From Anaeromassilibacillus sp. An200 (GTDB lineage Bacteria; Bacillota; Clostridia; Oscillospirales; Acutalibacteraceae), in assembly GCF_002160025.1 (NCBI RefSeq), contig NZ_NFJU01000022.1, positions 1-64,000 of the forward strand: a stretch of 64,000 nt of DNA, written 5' to 3'. This document shows, piece by piece, positions 32,985-41,869 of the stretch. The first letter of the stretch is position 1. Every line of letters begins with the position of its first letter. Position numbers and translations under genes: made by a program. Below the pieces are notes generated by a model, which was given only the letters and a program-made list of their open reading frames with translations, was not told where the DNA came from and did not search any database.

Positions 32985-34124
32985 GTGAACACATTGCCGC
33001 CGATCAATCTGCTGGTAAAGCCAGCTTCGGGCCAGTGCAACCTGCACTGTGAATACTGCTTTTACTGCGACCTGACACAGAAGCGCGAGCAAGCCTCCTA
33101 CGGCATGATGACCGAGGAAACGCTGGACAACATGATGCGCCGCGTGTTCTCCTTCGCGGAGCACGATGTGACGATCGCATACCAGGGCGGGGAGCCGACG
33201 CTTCGCGGCCTTGATTTTTTCCGCCTTTCGGTGGAGCTTCAAAAAAAATACAATACCCGTCATCTGCCGGTGCACAACGCTTTGCAGACAAACGGCACGC
33301 TGCTCACGCGCGAGTGGGCGCAGTTTTTCCGCGAAAACCGTTTTCTTCTGGGCGTTTCGCTCGACGGAACGAAGGAGACGAACGACGCATTCCGCCTGAC
33401 CAAGGCCGGGAAAAGCTCCTATTCTGCCGTCCAGCATGGGATTGAGCTGCTGGAAAGCGAGGGAGTGGATTTCAATATCCTCACGGTGGTACACGCGCGC
33501 ACGGCACGGAACATCGGCAAGGTGTACGGCGCGTTCCGGCGGCGCGGGCTGCGGTATCTGCAATTCATCCCGTGCCTGGATCCGCTGGGTGAAACGCCCG
33601 GCTCGCACCCCTATTCGCTGACGCCGAAGGCATACGGGGATTTTCTCTGCCGCCTGTTCGACTGCTGGTGGCAGGATATCGAAAAGGGCGAGTTTGTGAG
33701 CATCCGGCAGTTTGACAATTATGTGCAGATGCTGCTCGGCATCCCGCCGGAATCCTGCGGCATGTCCGGCGTATGCAGCCTGCAAAACGTGGTGGAGGCC
33801 GACGGCGGCGTATACCCGTGCGATTTCTACGTTACGGACCGCTATTCTCTCGGCAATGTCAACGACAATTCCTTTGAGGAGATCTATCAGAAGCGCGAAG
33901 AGCTGCGCTTTATTGAAGAGTCGCTGGTGCCGGACGAGGAGTGCAAATCCTGCGAGTGGCGCGGGCTGTGCGGAAACGGCTGCAAGCGCTACCGGGAACC
34001 GCGCCGCGAGGACGGTTCCTTCCAGCGGAATTTCTTCTGCGAATCCTACCGGCAGTTCTTCTCCTACGCTTACCCGCGCCTGCGCGCGGCGGCGATGGAG
34101 CTGTCCCGGCGCGCGCCGCGCTGA
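32985..34124 (+). CDS. Anaerobic sulfatase maturase-type radical SAM/SPASM protein
   Basis: About 379 residues. Start GTG 32985 or TTG 32994; the latter is better spaced from ggggaagga. Radical SAM cluster motif CNLHCEYCFYCD near the N-terminus, then YQGGEPTLRGLDFF, LQTNGTLL, GVSLDGTKETNDAFR and YLQFIPCLDPLG. The C-terminal SPASM/twitch clusters follow (CGMSGVCSLQNVVEADGGVYPCDFYV, ECKSCEWRGLCGNGCKR). This matches anSME, which oxidises Cys/Ser to formylglycine in sulfatases. No sulfatase gene is present in the window, so the target is elsewhere or different. It has its own strong promoter. Confidence 0.88.
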   Translation: MNTLPPINLLVKPASGQCNLHCEYCFYCDLTQKREQASYGMMTEETLDNMMRRVFSFAEHDVTIAYQGGEPTLRGLDFFRLSVELQKKYNTRHLPVHNALQTNGTLLTREWAQFFRENRFLLGVSLDGTKETNDAFRLTKAGKSSYSAVQHGIELLESEGVDFNILTVVHARTARNIGKVYGAFRRRGLRYLQFIPCLDPLGETPGSHPYSLTPKAYGDFLCRLFDCWWQDIEKGEFVSIRQFDNYVQMLLGIPPESCGMSGVCSLQNVVEADGGVYPCDFYVTDRYSLGNVNDNSFEEIYQKREELRFIEESLVPDEECKSCEWRGLCGNGCKRYREPRREDGSFQRNFFCESYRQFFSYAYPRLRAAAMELSRRAPR

Positions 34125-34256
34125 ATCCTTCCCGTCAACCGGCGGAGAAGAACAGTTGCGCGGTGTGTGAAAACAGAGTATAGTAGGAGTAGAAAAGTTT
34201 AAAAAAGCACAGGCTTTTGAAAGTTGGCGCGGGCGCGCCGGAAGGAGAAATCAAAA

Positions 34257-34790
34257 ATGACAAATATCTGGCATGACATCAACCCCAAACGCATCACACC
34301 CGAGGATTACATGTGCGTGATTGAGATCTCCAAGGGCAGCAAGAACAAGTATGAGCTGGACAAGGAGACGGGCCTGCTCAAGCTGGACCGCATCCTCTAC
34401 ACCTCCACGCACTATCCGGCCAACTACGGCTTTATCCCCCGCACCTACGGCGACGATCTTGACCCGCTCGACGTGCTGCTGCTCTGCTCCGAGCCGGTGG
34501 CCCCGATGACGCTTGTGCATGCGTATCCGATCGGCATGATCTCGATGCTCGACAACGGCCGCCGCGACGAGAAAATTATCTCCATCCCCTTCGACGATCC
34601 GACCTACAACATGTATCACGACATCAGCGAGCTGCCGCCCCACATCTTTGAGGAAATGAAGCATTTCTTCAGCGTGTACAAGGCGCTCGAGGGCAAGGAA
34701 ACCGTCGTCAACGAGGAAAACGGCCGCGAACGCGCCATCGAAGTCATCCAGCAGGCCATCGACAGCTACATCGACCACTTCTGCAAATAA
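34257..34790 (+). CDS. ppa: Inorganic pyrophosphatase (family I)
   Basis: 177 residues from ATG 34257 (gaaggagaaa). Soluble family I pyrophosphatase core: EISKGSKNKYELDKETG, LKLDRILYTSTHYPANYGFIPRTYGDD, then the metal-binding DLDPLDVLLL, and DEKIISIP. It hydrolyses PPi to drive biosynthetic reactions. Monocistronic; a hairpin follows. Confidence 0.95.
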   Translation: MTNIWHDINPKRITPEDYMCVIEISKGSKNKYELDKETGLLKLDRILYTSTHYPANYGFIPRTYGDDLDPLDVLLLCSEPVAPMTLVHAYPIGMISMLDNGRRDEKIISIPFDDPTYNMYHDISELPPHIFEEMKHFFSVYKALEGKETVVNEENGRERAIEVIQQAIDSYIDHFCK

Positions 34791-34858
34791 GCAGGCTGAG
34801 CCTGCACGCAATTCGCGCAAGCGGCGTACCCGCCGCCCGGCTTATGGAAAGACGCCGG

Positions 34859-34887
34859 CCCTCCTGCGATCTCACGTCGCAGGAGGG
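34859..34887 (+). terminator. Intrinsic terminator after ppa
   Basis: 11-bp stem ccctcctgcga / tcgcaggaggg followed by tcttgctgtatt; the T-run is poor, so its strength is uncertain. Confidence 0.6.
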
Positions 34888-35065
34888 TCTTGCTGTATTG
34901 CCCGCGTTTCTGTCACGGAGGGGCTGGGAAGGTTGGCTGCTGTTTTCAGCGGCATGCGGATTTTTTCGCGTATCCCGGCAGCGCGGCGAAAACCTGCGCG
35001 TCAATCATCTGAAAGCTGAAAATTACAGCACACCTGCCGTGCTTTTCCGTGGCTGGGCCGCGGGA

Positions 35066-35107
35066 CACAAAACAAGCCCCCTTGGCGGTACAGGCCGTCA
35101 AGGGGGC
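35066..35107 (-). terminator. Intrinsic terminator of the sigma/anti-sigma operon
   Basis: Stem gccccctt.gcgg / gccgtcaagggggc (35076-35107). On the minus strand it is followed by TTGTTTTGTG. Confidence 0.75.
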
Positions 35108-35163
35108 GACGTATTTCTGCGGGCCGGGCGGCGGTACGCCGCGTGCGCGTCTTGTGTCCAGAT

Positions 35164-35997
35164 TCAATCTGGGATTTCGAATTCGAGGACGCCGGAGGAG
35201 CCGGGGGCGATTTCGTATTTCTGGAACACGACGACGGGGTTTCCTGCTTCGTTGATGTAGAAGCGCCGGCTGTCCGAAACGCCGGTGAAGCCGCCCTGAT
35301 CCTTGGCGAAATAGAATTCGGGATGCTCATCGATCGCCGTGTTGACCACAGCGTTTACTTTGTCCTTCCAATCCGGGCCGAGCAGATCCTCGAGCGTGAT
35401 GGATTCGCCCGTGTTCAGGTCGATGTTGTAATACGTCAGCTCTGTGAACGAGCTGGCGCGCACCTCAAAGCGCTGAAGCTCAAAGGACAGGATATCATCC
35501 GTGCAGGACTTCACTTCATAGTCAAAGGTAATTGTGACCGGGATAAATTCATCCGGGTTTCCGCCCGTGGCAACATATGCGTCATACTCCTGCGCGGCTC
35601 GCTCCTGTGCCTGTGCCATCCCCGCGTCGATCTTCTGCTGGATCTCCTCGTTGATGCGCTCCTCGAGATCCGGGAAATCGGTCCCGTCGATCTCCGGCAC
35701 ACGGGCGTTGAGCAGCTGGCTATCGCTCTCAATGTGATATTCGGTAAAGGTGAGCACGCGCGCCATACTGCCGATCACCGGGACCTGGGCCGCTGCCGCC
35801 GCGAAGGCAGGATTCAGATTCAGAGCAGCCACAAACAGAACGCACACGCTTGCCGCCAGGCACAAAAGCTGCTGCGGCAGACGGCTTTTCTTCTTTTTCA
35901 GAAAAGGCGCGCGCACGGCAAATTCCAGTTCCGGCGGAATCGGGGTTTCCATATATTCCCGTTTGAGCGTTTCCAGCTTCTCTCTGTCTGTTTTCAT
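35164..35997 (-). CDS. RsiV-like anti-sigma factor (DUF3298/DUF4163 domains)
   Basis: 277 residues. A short cytoplasmic anti-sigma segment (EKLETLKREYMETPIPPELE), one membrane span (LLCLAASVCVLFVAALNL), then extracellular DUF4163-like and DUF3298-like domains (YEVKSCTDDILSFELQRFEV, LTYYNIDLNTGESITLEDLL, EFYFAKDQGGFTGVSDSRRFYI). This is the layout of RsiV, the anti-sigma-V protein that binds lysozyme and is then cleaved to release its sigma factor. Its start overlaps the end of the sigma gene by 4 nt. Confidence 0.8.
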   Translation of the reverse strand: MKTDREKLETLKREYMETPIPPELEFAVRAPFLKKKKSRLPQQLLCLAASVCVLFVAALNLNPAFAAAAAQVPVIGSMARVLTFTEYHIESDSQLLNARVPEIDGTDFPDLEERINEEIQQKIDAGMAQAQERAAQEYDAYVATGGNPDEFIPVTITFDYEVKSCTDDILSFELQRFEVRASSFTELTYYNIDLNTGESITLEDLLGPDWKDKVNAVVNTAIDEHPEFYFAKDQGGFTGVSDSRRFYINEAGNPVVVFQKYEIAPGSSGVLEFEIPD

Positions 35998-36482
35998 GAC
36001 AACGCCTCCTCTTCTGTTAAATGCAGGCGCAGCTGCGCCAGCGCCCTGTAAAGGCGCGTTTTAACGGTGCTCAGCGGCGCATGGGTGATTTGGGCAATCT
36101 CCTCCAGCTTTCTGTCCTCAAAAAAGCGCAGAACCACTACGGTGCGCAGCTTCGGATCGAGCGTGTCGAGCGAGCGGCGCAGATCCCACATCTCGTCACG
36201 GTCGTGCTCCGGCTCCGCGCCGTCCCATTCCTCAAGCGGAACGCTCGGACGCTTCCGCCGCAGCCGCGAAAGACATTCGTTGACCAGAATCCGTGTCATC
36301 CAGACACGCAGACGGCTTTCATCCCGCAGGGAGGGAAGATGATCGATCCCCCGGACGATCGACTCCTGCACCGCGTCAAGCGCGTCCTCCCTGTTTTTGA
36401 GGTAACTGTATGCCAGGCGGTACAGCTCCGCCTGGTGTTCCTCCACATACGCCTGAAACCGGGCGAGGGAGTTGTGTGCCAT
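35994..36482 (-). CDS. ECF sigma factor (SigV-like)
   Basis: 162 residues. Region 2 (YRLAYSYLKNREDALDAVQESIVRGI, WMTRILVNECLSRLRRKR) and region 4 (LRTVVVLRFFEDRKLEEIAQITHAPLSTVKTRLYRALAQLR). ECF sigma factors paired with RsiV-type membrane inhibitors respond to cell-envelope damage such as lysozyme. It is coupled to the anti-sigma gene and 9 nt downstream of the DUF4358 lipoprotein gene, so that lipoprotein may be part of the same unit. Confidence 0.9.
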   Translation of the reverse strand: MAHNSLARFQAYVEEHQAELYRLAYSYLKNREDALDAVQESIVRGIDHLPSLRDESRLRVWMTRILVNECLSRLRRKRPSVPLEEWDGAEPEHDRDEMWDLRRSLDTLDPKLRTVVVLRFFEDRKLEEIAQITHAPLSTVKTRLYRALAQLRLHLTEEEALS

Positions 36483-36491
36483 TTCTCCGCG

Positions 36492-36992
36492 TTACGCCCC
36501 CGCGGCCTCGTCGATGATCGCCCGGGCAGCGTCGTTATCGTCGGAAAGGCAGAGAATCACATACTTACCGCGCGTCTCCAGAAGCGGATCGCCCAGCTTC
36601 GTCATCTCCTTCGGCTGGTAATTCTCAAACGCGGCCTTCTGATCCTCGATCCGCTTCTCCATGGCGTCCTGCACGGTCTGCACCGCGTCGCCGCCTACCG
36701 TCTCGATCACGGCGATCTCCTCCGCCGTCGCGCCGGTGCTGACATATACTTTCAGTTGTGCTACTGTCGTATTATCCAAGCTGTAAATCCCCATGGCCGC
36801 ATCGCCTTCCAGCGCTGTGAGCTGATCCTGGAAGGTCAGGCCGTCGTGGAGGCTGTCTGCCAGCGCGGCGGGGTCAAGGGTGACATCCGTGTTTCCGCCC
36901 GCCGGTTCATTGGACGAGCAGGACGCGAGAGCAAAGACAAGGACACAAGCCGCGGCCGCCGCGGCAATTTTTTTCAGAAAACGAAGCTTCAT
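36492..36992 (-). CDS. DUF4358 family lipoprotein
   Basis: 166 residues. Lipoprotein signal (KKIAAAAAACVLVFALASC, lipobox ALASC), then a compact domain (LADSLHDGLTFQDQLTALEG, YSLDNTTVAQLKVYVSTGAT, EEIAVIE) as in DUF4358, a clostridial family of unknown function often next to SGNH hydrolases of envelope-polymer loci. Ribosome site gaaaggcgg before ATG 36992. It is 48 nt downstream of the SGNH gene and immediately upstream of the sigma factor. Confidence 0.8.
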   Translation of the reverse strand: MKLRFLKKIAAAAAACVLVFALASCSSNEPAGGNTDVTLDPAALADSLHDGLTFQDQLTALEGDAAMGIYSLDNTTVAQLKVYVSTGATAEEIAVIETVGGDAVQTVQDAMEKRIEDQKAAFENYQPKEMTKLGDPLLETRGKYVILCLSDDNDAARAIIDEAAGA

Positions 36993-37039
36993 ATTGGTTT
37001 CCGCCTTTCTGTCTTTATAATATTGGCAAAATTAAAATT

Positions 37040-37948
37040 TCAGGAATTTTCATCGAGGTACGCCACCCATTTGCGGCAATAGTCGATATTCGGATGCACG
37101 CCGTCCGTGGAAGCGCCCACCGGCAGGCTGCCTGTCTCGTCCATCACGGCGGTGTTCACGGAAAGATAGACAACGCCCTTGTCGGCGGCCATCTGTTCCA
37201 GGAGAGTATTGAACTCATTGATGCGGGGATTGTTGTAAATCTTATCCTGCTCCGACTTCTTCTGGGAAACAGGCAGGATCGCCTGCACATAGATCGTCGC
37301 GTTCGGCTGTGTCTCCTTGAGCGTGTCGATGATCTTGCCGTAATCCTCGATGAAGATATCGGTGCTGACCCAGCCCAGCTCATTGACGCCAAGGCTGATA
37401 TACACCCGGTTGTACTGATGCAGCGAGATCGCGTCCATGACGGTCATCTTGGTGCCGCCCTCGTCGATGCACGGCTCGGTAAACACTGTGTCCACCTTGA
37501 GTCCCTTATAGGTGTAATACGTTGCGTTTTTCAGCAAGCCGTAGGTCTTGAGCGCTTCGGTACGGCTGTCTCCGATAAACGCAGCGTCGCTGTAATCTCC
37601 GGGCTCCACGGCCTGCGGCGCAGAGGAATCCGTCCCGGCTTCGGAGACGGGGGCATCGGACACAACCGGCTCGCTCGCGTCCGCCTGTGAAGCGGTATCC
37701 CCGGTGGATTCCGGCGCGGCCTGCGACGATTCACCGCCCGACGCGGCAGCTCCCTGGTCCTGCGAGGACGGCGGCGCGGACGCGGCGGACGAAGCATCCG
37801 ACGCGACAATGCTCTGTGCCAGCGCGCTTCCCGCCAGCACGGCGCCTCCTCCGATTGCGGCAATAATCAGGACAGCGGAACAGACGATCAAAATCCGCCG
37901 GCGCAGAAGATTTTTCTTTTTATAATGCTTTTCTCTTTGAACCTTCAC
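37040..37948 (-). CDS. Membrane-anchored SGNH/GDSL-type hydrolase
   Basis: About 302 residues from GTG 37948 (gaggtg 6 nt before). One N-terminal span (RILIVCSAVLIIAAIGGGAVL), a ~90-residue Ser/Ala/Pro-rich linker, then an SGNH fold: block I AFIGDSRTEAL with the catalytic Ser, ISLGVNELGW (Gly and Asn blocks) and DGVHPNIDYCRKW with catalytic Asp and His. Such extracellular esterases usually remove or transfer acetyl groups on wall polysaccharide. The linker resembles a wall-spanning spacer. It leads the DUF4358-sigma-antisigma run. Confidence 0.8.
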   Translation of the reverse strand: MKVQREKHYKKKNLLRRRILIVCSAVLIIAAIGGGAVLAGSALAQSIVASDASSAASAPPSSQDQGAAASGGESSQAAPESTGDTASQADASEPVVSDAPVSEAGTDSSAPQAVEPGDYSDAAFIGDSRTEALKTYGLLKNATYYTYKGLKVDTVFTEPCIDEGGTKMTVMDAISLHQYNRVYISLGVNELGWVSTDIFIEDYGKIIDTLKETQPNATIYVQAILPVSQKKSEQDKIYNNPRINEFNTLLEQMAADKGVVYLSVNTAVMDETGSLPVGASTDGVHPNIDYCRKWVAYLDENS

Positions 37949-38151
37949 TGCTTCACACCTCAAGCTCCGTATTTTTCCGCATGCAGGGATGCGGTGTATT
38001 TTTCTTGTGATATTAGGAAAGACGCGGCAGGCGGAGAGAAAGTTTCACGAAAAAAATGAAATTTTTCCGCACAGCCTGTTTTCTATCATACAGGAAACGG
38101 AGCGCTGCCGCAAGGCGAAAAAGAGGACCAAAGCAAAAAGCGGAAAATACA

Positions 38152-38194
38152 AAAAGGGGGCGGGACGCGGCAAAGGAACCGCGCCCCGCCCCCG
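38152..38194 (-). terminator. Intrinsic terminator after the GGGtGRT gene
   Basis: 15-bp GC stem gggggcgggacgcgg (38156-38170) / ccgcgccccgccccc, followed on the minus strand by TTTTTG. Confidence 0.85.
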
Positions 38195-38208
38195 GAGCTT
38201 TGAAAGGC

Positions 38209-39216
38209 TTACTTGCAGGCCTCGTACACAGCCACGGCGCAAGCGACGGTCGCGCCGACCATCGGGTTGTTGCCCATGCCGATCAGGCCCATCATCTCAA
38301 CGTGCGCAGGCACGGAGGAAGAGCCGGCAAACTGGGCGTCGCCGTGCATACGGCCCATGGAGTCGGTCAGGCCGTAGGAGGCGGGGCCGGCAGCCATGTT
38401 GTCCGGGTGCAGCGTACGGCCGGTGCCGCCGCCGGAAGCCACGGAGAAATACTTCTTGCCGTTCTCCAGCGCCCACTTCTTGTAGGTGCCGGCGACAAGG
38501 TGCTGGAAGCGGGTCGGGTTGGTGGAGTTGCCGGTGATGGACACGTCCACGCCCTCCTGCTTCATGATGGCCACGCCCTCGAGCACGTCGTTCGCGCCGT
38601 AGCACTTCACGGCGGCACGCTCGCCCTCGGAGAAGGCCTTGGACTCGACGATCTTGAGTTCGTCGGTGTAGAAGTCATAGTCGGTCTTGACATAGGTGAA
38701 GCCGTTGATGCGGGAGATGATGTAAGCGGCGTCCTTGCCCAGGCCGTTCAGGATGATGCGCAGGGGCTCCTTGCGGGCGCGGTTCGCCGTGCGGGCGATG
38801 CCGATAGCGCCCTCAGCGGCGGCGAAGGACTCGTGGCCCGCCAGGAAAGCGAAGCACTTCGTCTCGTCGCGCAGGAGCATGGCGCCCAGGTTGCCGTGGC
38901 CGAGACCGACCTTGCGGTTCTCCGCGACGGAGCCGGGGATGCAGAACGCCTGCAGGCCGATGCCGATCGCCTCGGCGGCCTCAGCGGCGGAGGAAACGCC
39001 CTTCTTCAGCGCGACAGCGCTGCCCAGGGTGTAAGCCCAGGAGGCGTTCTCAAAAGCGATGGGCTGCACGCCCTTGACAATCTTATCTACGTCGATACCC
39101 TTACTGAGGCAGAGATCACGGGCGTCCTCGAGGCTGGCAAGGCCATACTCGGCAAGACACTTCTCTATTTTGGCCATTCTTCTCTCTTTGCCTTCAAACA
39201 TCACATCGTTAGCCAT
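38209..39216 (-). CDS. GGGtGRT protein
   Basis: 335 residues. The eponymous motif ASGGGTGRTLHPDN (~265) is present, with other conserved stretches: GVQPIAFENASWAYTLGSAVAL, QAFCIPGSVAENRKVGLGHGNL, LRDETKCFAFLAGHESFAAAEGA, ITGNSTNPTRFQHLVAGTYKKW. The family is conserved in anaerobic Firmicutes and lacks an assigned function; it nearly always pairs with an IscU/NifU-like scaffold, as here (36 nt upstream). An Fe-S- or selenium-related metabolic role is plausible but unproven. Ribosome site ggaggac. Confidence 0.9.
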   Translation of the reverse strand: MANDVMFEGKERRMAKIEKCLAEYGLASLEDARDLCLSKGIDVDKIVKGVQPIAFENASWAYTLGSAVALKKGVSSAAEAAEAIGIGLQAFCIPGSVAENRKVGLGHGNLGAMLLRDETKCFAFLAGHESFAAAEGAIGIARTANRARKEPLRIILNGLGKDAAYIISRINGFTYVKTDYDFYTDELKIVESKAFSEGERAAVKCYGANDVLEGVAIMKQEGVDVSITGNSTNPTRFQHLVAGTYKKWALENGKKYFSVASGGGTGRTLHPDNMAAGPASYGLTDSMGRMHGDAQFAGSSSVPAHVEMMGLIGMGNNPMVGATVACAVAVYEACK

Positions 39217-39252
39217 TATAGTTTTGTCCTCCTTCTTCTTGCTTTGTCAGCA

Positions 39253-39945
39253 TTATTCCTCGCGGGGGTCAATGTACTTGGCGGCCCCGTCGAAGCGGCC
39301 ATACTGGCCGACGTTCTTCTCGAAGGCTTCCTTAGGATCCACGCCGTGGCGGATATCCTCAAGCATCTTGCCGAGCTTGACGAACTTATAGCCGATGACC
39401 TCGTCGTTCTCGTCGAGAGCCATCTTCAGGACATAGCCCTCAGCCATTTCCATGTAGCGGACGCCCTTCGCGCCGGTGCTGAACATCGTGCCGACCTGGG
39501 AACGCAGGCCCTTGCCGAGATCCTCGAGGGAAGCGCCGATCGGCAGGCCGCCCTCGGAGAAAGCCGTCTGGCTGCGGCCGTAAGCGAGCTGCTTGAAGAT
39601 CTCGCGCATGGCAACGTTGATGGCGTCGCACACGAGGTCGGTGTTCAGGCACTCAAGCAGAGTCTTGCCGGGCAGGATCTCCGCGGCCATGGCGGCGGAG
39701 TGGGTCATGCCGGAACAGCCCAGCGTCTCCACGAGGGCTTCCTGCACGATGCCATCCTTCACGTTCAGCGTCAGCTTGCACGCGCCCTGCTGGGGAGCGC
39801 ACCAGCCCACACCGTGGGACAGGCCGGAGATATCCTTGATGTCATACGATTTGACCCATTTTCCCTCTTCCGGGATCGGGGCGGGACCGTGGTGGGGACC
39901 CTTGGTCACAGTACACATTCTTTCCACTTCATGGGAATAATTCAT
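39253..39945 (-). CDS. Fe-S cluster scaffold-like protein (partner of GGGtGRT)
   Basis: 230 residues from ATG 39945 (aaaggagtacc). An IscU/NifU N-terminal-like domain is visible (GWCAPQQGACKLTLNVKDGIVQEALVETLGCSGMTHSAAMAAEILPGKTL, LVCDAINVAMREIFKQ), with cysteines at C-x-P-like positions, but longer than IscU and with a C-terminal extension (YKFVKLGKMLEDIRHGVD). Annotators label this family an iron-sulfur cluster assembly scaffold. It forms an operon with the GGGtGRT gene. Confidence 0.85.
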   Translation of the reverse strand: MNYSHEVERMCTVTKGPHHGPAPIPEEGKWVKSYDIKDISGLSHGVGWCAPQQGACKLTLNVKDGIVQEALVETLGCSGMTHSAAMAAEILPGKTLLECLNTDLVCDAINVAMREIFKQLAYGRSQTAFSEGGLPIGASLEDLGKGLRSQVGTMFSTGAKGVRYMEMAEGYVLKMALDENDEVIGYKFVKLGKMLEDIRHGVDPKEAFEKNVGQYGRFDGAAKYIDPREE

Positions 39946-40233
39946 ACTTGGTACTCCTTTCGGTTTTAACTTCCCGGCCGGGCGGAGCCAGCCGCTTGAA
40001 AGCCGCCCGCGCGGGCCATTTCCCAGCGCGGGCCGTGCCGGTTGCCGGTTTGCATCATTCATTATAGGATATTTTCCGCTTTTAATCAATAGAATAAGAG
40101 GGAGCTGCCGCAAATTTCTTGCCGAAACAAGGCGCATCCCTTTTCACGCGGCGAAAATTCTGCTATGATAAATCCAAACACCGGGGCGGCGCCCCGCACT
40201 TTTCCCTTTACGGGACTCAGGGAGGCAGATTGT

Positions 40234-40860
40234 ATGGAAACCATCAAACCGGCCGCGGCTCCCGGCAGCGGCCTTATCAAAGCAGGCGGGATCCTGCTCA
40301 TCATTTTTTCCGCCCTTGGCGTCCTGGCAGGGCCGCTGAGCATTGTAGGCGGCTCGGCGCTCTCCTCACCGGAGATGGCGGCCTTCCTGCCCGCCGGACA
40401 GACCAGCGCCATGGCCGAGTCCGCGATCCGCGCCGGGGCCATCATGACGGCCACCTCCGTTGTCTCGCTGATCGGCGGCATTTTGGCGGTGCGCTTCTGC
40501 TCCAAGGTGCAGCGGCGCAGGCTCTGCATGATTGTGGCGATCGTCCTGATGGTCTGCCAGCTTGCAAGCGAGGCCGTGCTGGCGTTTTATGGGGAATTTG
40601 ATCTGCTCTCCGCCGCGTTCCGGCTGGTGTTCCCTCTGCTGGTCTTTGCGGGCTCGGTGCGCGGTGTGCCCGCCGTCTCCATCGGCTCCACAAGCCGCAC
40701 TCCGGCTGCCGCCCCCGCCCTTGCCGTGAGCGGGGCCCCGTCCGCTGCTTTGACCGGCTCCGCTTCCTCCGGTGAGTCCGGCGCTTCCGCGGAATCCGCT
40801 TCCCCGGCTCTGCCGGACGCTTCCGGCACCGCCAGCGCGGACCAGCCGGCGGAAAATTGA
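40234..40860 (+). CDS. Four-span membrane protein of unknown function
   Basis: 208 residues from ATG 40234 (cagggaggcag). Hydrophobic segments near 15-38, 70-92, 100-120 and 125-145, then a Ser/Ala/Pro-rich C-terminal tail of ~60 residues with no recognisable motif. Length and topology resemble small clostridial integral membrane proteins; I do not recognise the family. It is convergent with the PHP gene, their stop codons being 3 nt apart. Confidence 0.55.
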   Translation: METIKPAAAPGSGLIKAGGILLIIFSALGVLAGPLSIVGGSALSSPEMAAFLPAGQTSAMAESAIRAGAIMTATSVVSLIGGILAVRFCSKVQRRRLCMIVAIVLMVCQLASEAVLAFYGEFDLLSAAFRLVFPLLVFAGSVRGVPAVSIGSTSRTPAAAPALAVSGAPSAALTGSASSGESGASAESASPALPDASGTASADQPAEN

Positions 40861-40863
40861 GCG

Positions 40864-41637
40864 TCAGCCCCGGCGGCTCTCGGCCAGCGCGGCCTCAAAG
40901 CTCTCCACGGTGCGGTTCGCGATCAGGCTCTGCGGAAAACCGATGCTTTCCAGCATCGCGATAGCCGCGCTGAACTCGCCCACCTGGAACGCGGAATGTG
41001 CGTCGCTGCTCACCGTGATTTTCACGCCCAGATCCCGACACGCTTCCGCAATAGAGCGGCACGCCTTGCCCGCGCGCTCCGCATGGGTGCCAAGGCTCGC
41101 GCTGTTGATCTCGATCATCTTATGCAGCCTCTTTGCCGTTTCCAGCACGGGGCGCAGCTCATACGGATGATTGGAGCGGCCTGAGTGGCCGAGAATATTC
41201 ACATACGGATTTTCGAGCGCGGCGCAGTACATGCGCGTGTTTTTCTCCACATCCCCGCGGTTTTCGTCGCGGTCGAAGGGCGTGTGCACGCTGGCAATCA
41301 CCACGTCCCGCGTGGGCAGAAGCACCTGCGCCCCCGTCATGCCGGGCCGGAACTGATCCGGCACATCCTCAAACGCAAGATGTCCCTCGTAATCCACAAT
41401 ATCGATTTCCACACCCTTCCACACGCGCACGCCGCCGATGCGATCCGGCAGCACCTGCTGGTTCAGGATGGCTTCCACGCTGTTTTCCCGCTGCGCCATA
41501 ATGAGCGAGCAGTGATCCGTGACAGCAATGCCGCGCAGTCCGCGCTCCGCCGCATGGCGCGCGCACTCCTCCACGGTGCTGTAGGCGTGCAGGCTGACGA
41601 GCGAGTGGGTGTGCGGATCCACCTCAATTTGATACAT
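40864..41637 (-). CDS. PHP-domain phosphatase (YcdX-like)
   Basis: 257 residues. PHP metal-binding motifs in order: VDPHTHSLVSLHAYSTVEE, GIAVTDHC, KGVEIDIVDYEG, VIASVHTPF, ILGHSGRSN, MIEINSASL, ITVSSDAHS, giving the usual set of His/Asp/Glu ligands for a trinuclear site. YcdX-like PHP proteins hydrolyse phosphoesters; histidinol phosphatase-like activity is possible, but no his genes are nearby. Confidence 0.88.
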   Translation of the reverse strand: MYQIEVDPHTHSLVSLHAYSTVEECARHAAERGLRGIAVTDHCSLIMAQRENSVEAILNQQVLPDRIGGVRVWKGVEIDIVDYEGHLAFEDVPDQFRPGMTGAQVLLPTRDVVIASVHTPFDRDENRGDVEKNTRMYCAALENPYVNILGHSGRSNHPYELRPVLETAKRLHKMIEINSASLGTHAERAGKACRSIAEACRDLGVKITVSSDAHSAFQVGEFSAAIAMLESIGFPQSLIANRTVESFEAALAESRRG

Positions 41638-41808
41638 CTGAAAAAACCTTCTCTCCGGAAGAATTTGGGAAAACGGTGCGGTTCTGTGCCCCGCTGTTTT
41701 CCCTTTTTACTATACCAGCCGTTTCGGCGTTTTGCAAGAAAGCCCCTCCGATCTGTCCCGCCGTGAAAAAATTCTTCCGTCCGGAGCAAAATTTTGCGCT
41801 TTCTTCCA

Positions 41809-41837
41809 TTGACGCGGACAAAAAGCTCCTCTATAAT
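41809..41837 (+). promoter_or_regulatory. Sigma-A promoter of the GH65/pgmB operon
   Basis: TTGACG (41809-41814), 17 nt, TATAAT (41832-41837). Predicted start near 41844. Confidence 0.85.
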
Positions 41838-41869
41838 GAGAAAAAACAAACGAGTAACCGCGCAAAGTT

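Larger units (their letters stand above)
34791..35163. other. Convergent spacer with two hairpins
   Basis: No gene is seen. Contents: a terminator-like hairpin for ppa at 34859-34887 (ccctcctgcga / tcgcaggaggg, weak T-run) and a second at 35066-35107 for the minus-strand operon. The middle part (about 34890-35060) shows nothing I can name. Confidence 0.6.
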
